From NCBI GenBank assembly GCA_010094025.1, contig ML991816.1, forward strand, positions 124,001 to 188,000: a DNA stretch of 64,000 nucleotides. The letters are read 5' to 3'. Origin of the DNA: Viridothelium virens. Lineage: Eukaryota; Ascomycota; Dothideomycetes; Trypetheliales; Trypetheliaceae. The translations under genes were made by a program, and so were the position numbers. Shown in pieces: positions 56,637-64,000 of this stretch (positions are counted from its first letter, which is position 1; every line of letters starts with the position of its first letter). The notes beneath the pieces are model-generated. The model did not search any database. It was given only the letters and a program-made list of their open reading frames with translations, and was not told the origin of the DNA.

Positions 56637-57328
56637 TGATCGAGAAGCTTTGCAGTGTTTAACAGCTTTCAAATTTCAAGGAATAAAATGCAAAGCTATT
56701 TGAATTGCCCATCTTTAACGGAGAATGGTGAATTTGAAGAGCTGAATAGATGATATACTTGAGACTCAGCCACTGGAGTCCTCCCCTCACTATGTCTTTC
56801 CTTAGAGTGTTCTTAGAAGACTGGAGACTCGTCCTGTGCGTGGATGAGTAGAGACTTAGTAGGGACGCGCTTGATGCCCTACAGGATTTAGCTGTCAGCG
56901 TTTAGCCATTCGTGATTAGACCTGCTGATTAATTACACCGCAGATTGACATCGACGTAAAAAAAAAACTGGGTTCCAAACGAAGGGAATATGGGAATCGA
57001 TCGAAAAATGAATCAATTGCAACAGGACTAGTGTCCGATTACATGAGAGATTTCCGACCTAGCAATCCCAAGTCCGCAGAAATCACAGCTTCATCTAGAG
57101 AATCGTCAAATAAATCGACAAGCTTGCATCCCACCAAAACTCTTTCCAGCAATTGCGTGCCTCGAGTCAAAAACGCCAATCCATCATGTGCCCTCTTAAC
57201 CTCGCCTCCTCCCTTGGAGGAACGCTCAAGTGCTCCCGATGCCAATAAACGCCTTGCTAGTCAGAAAGGCATAGTACAACAAGCGTGGAAACTTTCACTT
57301 CAAGAAACACGGGAGCAAGAGAACGATT
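56637..57328. other. Intergenic, about 690 bp
   Basis: 3' flank of INP1 and upstream flank of the decayed gene. A nine- to ten-base A-run lies near 56958. Open frames at 57031-57369 are not recognisable. Confidence 0.5.
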
Positions 57329-59006
57329 TCAATCAGGGTCAGTATCGAGCGAATGCTCCAATGGTTTAAGCCGAAAAGAGTAGTCTTCTTGCTCATCCCA
57401 ATCGATTCCCTCTTCCTCGCTGTCCCACGAACACGGGATTCTGGTACTTGGGGGTAGATCACATTCGGCTGCAGCCAGGCCAATACTGCCTGCCAGACGC
57501 GCAGCGATCCTGAGCATGATAGAAATAAGATGTTGTGGTGGCGACGTAAGAATCTCGTATGTTTTTCGGATAATCGTGCCGGCAAGGTGTCGAGCCTGTG
57601 GTTGTGTCCTCATGAGGAGAGTTGACGGATCTTGAGTAAACGGCGACACCGATCGGTATCGTGCTCTACGGGGTTCGCGAAGTCTCAAACTATCCGGAGG
57701 AGTGACAACTTCTGCACCTTGAGGGTCAAGGTGCTCTTCCGTGTCACTTACGAGTGTAGGCGTAGAGGGCACTGAGCCTTCAACATCGTCATCCAAGGGT
57801 GATGAAGTGATATCCGTGCGCTTTTCGAAGTTCGATGGTTCAACTACGATCGTGACATCGGAGACATCGCGAGAGTGGGTGGGTGGAGCAAGCCTAGGGG
57901 TTGGCTCATCCTCCGTCGGATCGACGCCAGACTCTGGTCTTTCCTCTGCCTGATAATAGACCTGACTGTTGACAGAATGAAAGGAATCTAGACTTGATGA
58001 AAGACTTGGTACCTCACCATTATGGTCTTTTGACTTTGAAGTTGGAGAGGCCTGCAAGTTCAGTTGAGGAGGTGAAGTAACTGACCGCATAGCGGAAATT
58101 GTTTTCGGCCTTAGTAGAGGCTTGAAACCTTCTGCATTCATTACCTCCGGACCCAGGGAGAGACTTTCGGTTAGCACGGAAGCCTCCTGAGTAGCCGAGT
58201 TTGTGCTTGTGCTTCGGCTTGCATCGCTGTCCGAGTACTCCGTGCTACCCCTGTCGGACGACATGTTCCTATTTTCATCACCGTCCTCAGGTTGCCAGAA
58301 TTTATTGTGTTTCCATTTTCTGGCTCTTCCTGTTGGCCTTAAGCGTCCCCGTGGAGTTGGGGTCTCTGGCTCCTCTGGCAACTCATTGGAGAGATATTTC
58401 TTGAAAGGACAGGCAGTCTTTTCATAATATAACACCTTTTGAAAGACTGACTTTATCTCCTCAATCTTCGCTTGATCGGTCGTCGTGTCATTTGGCATCT
58501 CAATGCGGTAGTAGGAGTTTATTTTTCTCCTGAGAACGAATGTAGATTCATCGTCAACACACCAGCACTGAGATCTCGGAAGGATAGGCTGGGAGATATT
58601 TCCAAAGTTGAGGAAGGAGACGGAACCAGGGACTCTGTCAATACGGAGGGGACCTGACATAAGTAAACGTATAAATCGGCTGTTTTACTACGCGACTCGG
58701 ATTTGACTCAGAGAGCTGCCTACCTGCTGCAACGGTCCGCTCCGCTAATGAGGTCCACGAAAGTCTGCCTGGGTCTGTAAAGCTAGCATTGCGGACCGGA
58801 TCCCGAGAGGGCGTGTCAAAGGAGACAACCCGAGCGTAAATACAGGTGAAGAGGTTCTCGATCGTGTCCGGAGGAGGCTGAGTAGCATCTGAAGATTTGG
58901 TCCCAGACTGCGCAAGCTTCGTAGGCTCGGTGAAAGACCTCCGGACGCCCTGGTGGAAAGGTGGAGGGCCTCGTCCCGGTGTGAATGGGGTTGCTGCTGA
59001 AGCCAT
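57329..59006 (-). CDS. INP1: Inp1-like peroxisome inheritance protein
   Basis: Two exons: 59006-58724 and 58653-57329 (535 aa), 70-nt intron. The N-terminal third is the conserved Inp1 region: TIENLFTCIYARVVSFDT, LSWTSLAERTVAAGPLRI formed across the intron, VPGSVSFLNFGNISQPILP, SQCWCVDDES and INSYYRIEMP, then FQKVLYYEKTACPFKK. This fold resembles a PH domain. The rest is Ser/Thr/Pro-rich with an amphipathic helix near GTIIRKTYEILTSPPQHLIS and an acidic end. In yeast Inp1 tethers peroxisomes to the cell cortex so the mother keeps some. The yeast protein uses Pex3 as its anchor; a partner cannot be seen here. It is divergent from the UsgS-like gene with 402 bp between starts. Confidence 0.9.
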
Positions 59007-59408
59007 TTTCAGCTTACACGATGTCCATGTTTTGCGGCCTTTGAGGCCTTCAGATCGAGCAGGCTTTTGCTACAATCATCAAGTCTTCAGCCAGGCGTGC
59101 GATAAGACGTGAAAGCTCGAGTTTTGTAGGTGTAAAAGCGATGGCTGGTGATGTGGTGGGTCCGACGGAAGCTGTCACAGATCGGCGTCTAGGTACAGCT
59201 GAAGCTCGGTCTTTGTCTCTCGCTCCGTTTGTGCACGAAAACGAGTCGTCTCGTGCACAACAAATACTGGACTTTCAGAGGACGATGCGATCTAACTAGA
59301 CCAATGACAATTATATTGGAAAAGAAAGACTGCCTAAAAGATTTCTAGATTTTCGCGCTTCGGTATCGTGCCAGTCACGGCCGTAGCAAAACCTTTGCCG
59401 GGCCTGCA
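59007..59408. promoter_or_regulatory. Divergent promoter between INP1 and the UsgS-like gene
   Basis: 402 bp between two divergent starts. It contains a perfect 10-bp inverted repeat (listed separately). No other recognisable site. Confidence 0.5.
59229..59260. repeat. Perfect 10-bp inverted repeat in a divergent promoter
   Basis: The arms TTGTGCACGA (59229-59238) and TCGTGCACAA (59251-59260) are exact reverse complements with a 12-base spacer. Each arm contains the palindrome GTGCAC. The spacing of about two helical turns suits a dimeric regulator; a hairpin is the alternative. Confidence 0.75.
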
Positions 59409-60774
59409 ATGGACTCTCTCAAAAAAGTTGATCTGCAAAAGATCGATTTGCCAAAAACGTCTGGCTTCGACCCAAATGCCATACTCAGAGGAGCCCAATT
59501 AACACTAGTTGGCGGTGTGTAGAGTACCACCTAATTCACGTCTCATAATAGATGGCTGAACTCTCGATCTAGCCAATAGAGCGCTACAAAATCCTGGTCT
59601 GTTCACTTCGGACCATTACAGACAAGCGGCTTTAGCAGTCGCCGCTGGCATTGCGATTCGTCTTGTAATTACCATTCCTGTAAGTCGGTCGTCTAAGATC
59701 TACTGTTCCGAGCTACATATACAGAAGACTGAACCTTGTAGATAATTGGTGTCCGTGTCATTCTCTGGTTTCTTTCTCTCTTCATAAACATGGAGGCCTC
59801 CAATTGGGATAACGATGTCGTCGAAGGACTCAACTTCATTGAGCAGTCTGTGCTTCAGGTTCCCTTCTTCCTCATGACTTTCATGCGATATATCACGCCC
59901 ACTTTGGATCGGATGTACGTTTTCTTGCTGAGACTCTTTGCGTACCATCCTGATCGTGCTCTAGGTTCATGGACAGCCTTGACTGGGTTGACCGGACCTA
60001 CATCCAAAAACATAGAGGAGATGATCCAAACCGACTACGAGCGATGTATTATCCAAATCTCAGCTTGTACTCTGCTCATGGAGATCAACAAAATCATAGG
60101 AGACCATGGGAGGCCGCCATGGCCTTTTTGGTCCGTTATGGAAGAAGAGCCGGCATTTCCCTTGCAATCTATTTTCTTTCATATCTTCCTTACGTTGGCC
60201 GACTAGTCTTACCAGCCGCTAGCTTCTACACCTTCAACAGAGCGGTCGGACTGCAACCAGCGCTTGTCATCTTCGGAAGCTCCCTTTTCCTTCCTCGGAG
60301 ATACCTTGTCATGTTTCTCCAGAGCTACTTCTCTTCTCGAAGTCTCATGAGAGAATTGGTGAGTAAATCATTTTCTCACGGATCGAGACTCTAACCAAAG
60401 TCCAGTTGGAACCCTACTTCTCCAGGATCAGGTATAATAAGGAGCAGAAGAAGCTGTGGTTCCGAGACCGCGAAGGCGTTCTCTTTGGCTTTGGTGTTGG
60501 ATTCTTCGTGTTCCTGAAAATTCCCTTACTCGGAGTTCTCATTTACGGCGTTGCCGAGGCGTCAACAGCCTTCCTCATCACCAAAATCACAGAACCACCT
60601 CCACCCCCTTCTGAGGCGGAGCAGTACAGACAACGTTCAATAAGATGGGAAAACAAACATGAATTCTTGGCCTTGCCTTTGGCCAATTTGGACGCACACA
60701 ATGTTTCAACCACCGCATCCGGGACCGATCCAACGAAATCACCTACAGAAATGGGCGGCAAGAAGTTTAGTTGA
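59409..60774 (+). CDS. UsgS-like multi-pass membrane protein
   Basis: Five exons: 59409-59514, 59573-59679, 59742-59914, 59965-60358 and 60406-60774 (382 aa); introns 58, 62, 50 and 47 nt. Several membrane segments are visible: AALAVAAGIAIRLVITIP, IIGVRVILWFLSLFI, GISLAIYFLSYLPYVGRLVL, GLQPALVIFGSSLFL and VLFGFGVGFFVFLKIPLLGV. A soluble loop contains MDSLDWVDRTYIQKH, and LRAMYYPNLSLYSAHGD precedes the second membrane pair. The layout resembles EI24-type proteins and matches what is annotated in Aspergillus as transmembrane protein UsgS, of unknown function. The C-terminus is a hydrophilic tail. Four introns in 1.4 kb is high for this window; the third uses a GTACGT donor that restores DRMFMDSLDW. 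Confidence 0.9.
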
Positions 60775-61131
60775 ATCTGAATTAATGTAGTAACTAGCCT
60801 TCTTCGTCGGACGTTTCCATAGTAAAAGTCCATCTCATGAAGCGCAGGTACGTTGCTTTCCAGTACAGTCGCTCGAACACGGTACTTGAGATATGAGAAG
60901 AGCACACAACCTACCAAGGACAAGGCTTCCCGGCAGGGATAGGCTCAATTATTTAATGTACCAGAATTTGAGATGGCATACCTTTAGAGGCACTCATGAC
61001 AAAACATGACCTGTACTAGTAGACTTGACAGAGTAACGAGACTAATGTACACACTATGGGGTGAGGTATTGTTCCGTGAATGTTTACTAAACGCCAAATT
61101 GAAGCAGTCAACCTCATTGCGATAGAGGTAA
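60775..61131. other. Convergent intergenic region, 357 bp
   Basis: Between the 3' ends of the UsgS-like and monooxygenase genes. Nothing recognised. Confidence 0.5.
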
Positions 61132-62787
61132 TCAATGTTTGGCACTCGAAGCAACCTCTCTCAGCGCTCCTACCAATTCCTTCGTTGGCGATTCTGGCGC
61201 TTCCGAGACTCGCCAGGCGACGTAGCCATCTGGTCTCACCAACGACGCACCGGAAGGTCCCACGCCGAAAGCGTCGTGGAAAGCCGCCCGACTAGAAAAT
61301 TCGACGTCCTGTCCCACCCTCACGAAAGCGACCTTGCTTCGAATTGCCAGCTCTACGTCTGCCGCTGCGGCTGCCCAGCGCTCGTCCTCGGCAATGAGAG
61401 TCCAGTTGAACTTGAAGAGATCAATGGACGACGTACTTTGCCCGTTCTGGGTGATCTTCAGATGTGGTGTACGAGTGCCGGGCTGACCCTTCCAGTAGTC
61501 GGGGCGCTGTGCTACAGGAAGATCGTCTCCAACTCCGAGCACAGCGCTTGATCTGTACAGCTGACCCAGTTCGATCGCGCTGTCCTCCAAGATGGGAGAT
61601 TTCTTCCCGTCCGTATCCGCATAATCGCGACGCGCGAAGTGTTGCTGGTATCGCAGCAGGGCAACAGGACGTCTCTCTGCATCGTAAGTGTCGAGTAGAG
61701 CGGGTCTAGAGACTTTGGAGATTACGGAGGCGAGCTTCCAAGCGAGGTTGTGGGCATCATGAATTCCGGTGTTAACACCGTAGCCGCCACGACTGGGAGG
61801 AAGCGAATGCGCGGCATCACCAGCGAGGAAGATGCGGCCAATATGGAATTTCTCGGCGACCAGGCCGTTGATCTCCCACCGTCCCGTGGTGATGATTTCG
61901 ATTGGGATGTCAGACCGTCCGATGGCAGTTTCGATGCATTTCCTCAGTTCCCTCTCGTTGACGTCCTCATCTTCTTCCTCATCGTCGAACATCAACACCC
62001 ATCTCCCATCCCCATAAGTCGTAAAAAAGATGTTCTGAAACTCTCTCAGCCGATCGATGGTGAACTGACTGATCCCGTTCTCAAGATACTGCTGCAGGTC
62101 CGCGCGGAAAAGCACACTGCGCTTCACCGAAAGACGCTCGCGTCCCGTCCTCTGAATCCCTAGGATCTCCCTTACCTGACTCCGCCCACCATCCGCCGCA
62201 ACCATATACTGCGCACGAATACTGTACTCCCTCCCCTCGGCATCCACCACCTTCGCCATCACCCCCTCCCCATCCTGCTCAAACCCCAACAACTTCGTCC
62301 CAAATCTCACACTCGCACCCAACTCCACCGCCCTCCGCCTCAAAATCGGCTCCAACACATCCTGCGCAACCGCCGCCCCCTTCGTCGGCGAAAACTCCTC
62401 TCCTCCTCCCTCTGCCTCCCCTCCCTCCTTCCCCTTCTCCACCTCCTTCTTCTCCCTCTCCCTCACCTCCTTCGGCGTCCAGCTCGTCTCCTCATACCAT
62501 TTCCCCGCGAGACTTTCGATCCGCGCCCGTCGCACCTCATGGAACACTTTTTCCGCGGCTGGAATCTGATCGGCGATGCCGGCCGCGCCGAAGATCTCCA
62601 TGGTGCGCGGCGTGTAGCCGATGGCGCGCGGGTGCAGGGAGTGGCCGGAGTGGCGCTCGATGAGGATGGGTTGGATGGGGGTGGGGGAGTGGGCGGACGC
62701 GAGGAACATGGCGGTGGAGAGGCCGACGAGGGAGCCGCCGATGATGAGGACGGGGGTTTGTTCGGGGGAAGGGGGCTGCGGTGGCAT
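61132..62787 (-). CDS. FAD-dependent aromatic-ring monooxygenase
   Basis: A single-exon frame of 551 aa. VLIIGGSLVGLSTAMFL is the FAD ADP-binding fold (with GGS in place of GGG, common in this branch). ERHSGHSLHPRAIGYTPRTMEIF is typical of the PheA/TfdB phenol-hydroxylase type. VAADGGRSQVRE is the DG motif that touches both FAD and NADPH, and FLAGDAAHSLPPSRGGYGVNTGIHDAHNLAWKL is the GD motif. No signal peptide or membrane segment. It should hydroxylate an aromatic compound using NAD(P)H and oxygen; the substrate is unknown. Between WTPKEVRE and GAAVAQDVLEP lies an unusual Lys/Glu/Gly-rich insert (about residues 108-138) coded by DNA with almost no G on the plus strand. Confidence 0.92.
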   Translation of the reverse strand: MPPQPPSPEQTPVLIIGGSLVGLSTAMFLASAHSPTPIQPILIERHSGHSLHPRAIGYTPRTMEIFGAAGIADQIPAAEKVFHEVRRARIESLAGKWYEETSWTPKEVREREKKEVEKGKEGGEAEGGGEEFSPTKGAAVAQDVLEPILRRRAVELGASVRFGTKLLGFEQDGEGVMAKVVDAEGREYSIRAQYMVAADGGRSQVREILGIQRTGRERLSVKRSVLFRADLQQYLENGISQFTIDRLREFQNIFFTTYGDGRWVLMFDDEEEDEDVNERELRKCIETAIGRSDIPIEIITTGRWEINGLVAEKFHIGRIFLAGDAAHSLPPSRGGYGVNTGIHDAHNLAWKLASVISKVSRPALLDTYDAERRPVALLRYQQHFARRDYADTDGKKSPILEDSAIELGQLYRSSAVLGVGDDLPVAQRPDYWKGQPGTRTPHLKITQNGQSTSSIDLFKFNWTLIAEDERWAAAAADVELAIRSKVAFVRVGQDVEFSSRAAFHDAFGVGPSGASLVRPDGYVAWRVSEAPESPTKELVGALREVASSAKH

Positions 62788-64000
62788 TTTTGGGGTGGGA
62801 GGCTGTGAGGTTTTGATGGGGGACCTTGGGGTGATTAAGATGATGGAGATGATTGAGATAATAAGAGGCTTTTGTTTTCGAATTAATGAAATACGACTAT
62901 GAGATTTTGGCTAGTGTTTTGGTAAAGCAAGGGCGTGTGGTCAATGAGTAGACGAAAACATGGTTCTGATTTGAGTCTATCTTCTCCAACAAGTCCTAGG
63001 CCTTATTATTATACTTGAAGTCGGCCGGCAGACGGATTGTATAAAGCGCACGGCACCGTTCGGGCCCGACTATTGCGCCCCGACTCTCCCGAATTTGAGG
63101 TAGTTGTTCATGATGTTTTCCCAACTTACACTGAGTCACCTTAGGTCACCTACTTAGATTGATCCTTCGAGCTGGCTAGTTCTCAGATTCTGATTATCCC
63201 GATGAGATGCGAAAGCGTCTACCGTCACCACCCTTCCGGACGATCGGGGTGGCATCTACGCGTCCAGGAGCAAAAGATAGAATCCTTTGAGTCAGAGACG
63301 GTTTGCAGGCGTTGTACTATGTCCAATAGCAGATGGATTTCTTTTTGACTCTTCTGATCTGCGAAAGTAGGTAGAGGCAGGAGGAGCAATGATGAGGCCG
63401 TCGTGGTCTTTACACAATTTTGATAGGTTCATCACTACTAAAATTGTTACCGAATGTCTTTATGTTGTGGAGAAAGATCCTGAGGTGCATTTAAGGTTAT
63501 ATTTGTTTTTTGGTGTACTGCATCAGTTCCGCTGCTTGCTTACTGCCCAGCCTAGCATCGCTCTTTGACCACTTCGCAGATGCCTCCTCATATATTTGAT
63601 AGAACATTACTCCTCTCGTTCTTTACGTCAGGGTTCCCGGGATTAAATCGATAAGGTATTTAGGATCGTTGCCGCTAGGCATGGGCAGTGAAACGCGAGT
63701 TCTCGGTTCCGCTCGTTTCAAAACTCCTGCAATTTAGCAAGTCTGCTTGGCCGATCGATTGCGAGAATTTGGTCACAACCACTCATTTCAACGCAGAGAG
63801 AGGTTTCTGGAAGTCTCTTTTGCCAACTCAGGGTTCTTAGCTACAAGTCAACGGAGTGTCGTCTTCGACAATGTTCAACATTGTCTGGTTTTTTCCGACT
63901 TAGCAGTCATCTGCGAAGAGACGCTGAAGAATCAATATAGCACTCGGTCGAGGGCGTCGCCCTAGAGGTAAGCCATCCCTGAAGCGCATTCAAAACAAAA
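62788..64000. other. Terminal intergenic region, 1.2 kb
   Basis: Monooxygenase promoter and further sequence to the window edge. The plus-strand frame at 63747-63965 is not recognisable. No repeat or RNA gene seen. Confidence 0.5.

Overview
The window looks like about 64 kb of nuclear chromosome from a filamentous ascomycete (Pezizomycotina; a leotiomycete-like fungus is my guess, not shown). Reasons: short introns, mostly 47-65 nt, with GTRNGT donors, CTRAY-type branch sites and YAG acceptors; compact genes on both strands; and a gene set typical of moulds (NmrA, SepL, INP1, UsgS, DUF4048, DUF6594, fungal alternative NADH dehydrogenase). I support 23 protein-coding genes (one cut by the left edge), about 48 introns read by eye, and one clear pseudogene. 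I saw no tRNA, rRNA, CRISPR array or intact mobile element.

Layout. 1-12 kb: the 5' end of a large Ser/Pro-rich protein (minus), a CHY zinc-finger protein (plus), proteasome alpha4 (minus), a CorA/Alr1-like Mg2+ transporter (minus), an unknown conserved protein (minus), proteasome beta5 (plus) and a RED/IK-like splicing protein (minus). 12.5-21.2 kb, all plus: secreted GH43 glycosidase, arginase, type II NADH dehydrogenase, DUF6594 membrane protein. 23-38 kb: Ras GTPase-activating protein, a small fungal protein, a DUF4048 protein (minus), the SepL/Sid1-type septation kinase and a 4CL-like acyl-CoA ligase. 40-47 kb: NmrA nitrogen regulator, a gene-poor stretch, and the Gid7/WDR26 subunit of the GID E3 ligase. 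47.8-55.2 kb, minus: a chromodomain plus HDA2/3-like protein and a D-2-hydroxyglutarate/D-lactate dehydrogenase. 56-63 kb: a decayed NmrA-like gene, INP1 (minus), UsgS-like membrane protein (plus) and an FAD monooxygenase (minus).

The genes are mostly unrelated housekeeping and regulatory functions, not a pathway cluster. Loose themes are protein turnover (two 20S proteasome subunits and Gid7), cell-cycle/Ras signalling (RasGAP, SepL) and nitrogen metabolism (arginase, NmrA).

The most unusual signal is at DNA level. At six places (about 20.8, 34.6, 41.1, 48.2, 56.4 and 62.6 kb), with a weaker one near 27.5 kb, the plus strand switches sharply from C-rich to G-rich over 0.3-0.5 kb, always in the same direction whatever the gene strand, and spaced about 6-8 kb apart. 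No annotated feature explains it. I found no convincing new multi-gene system.
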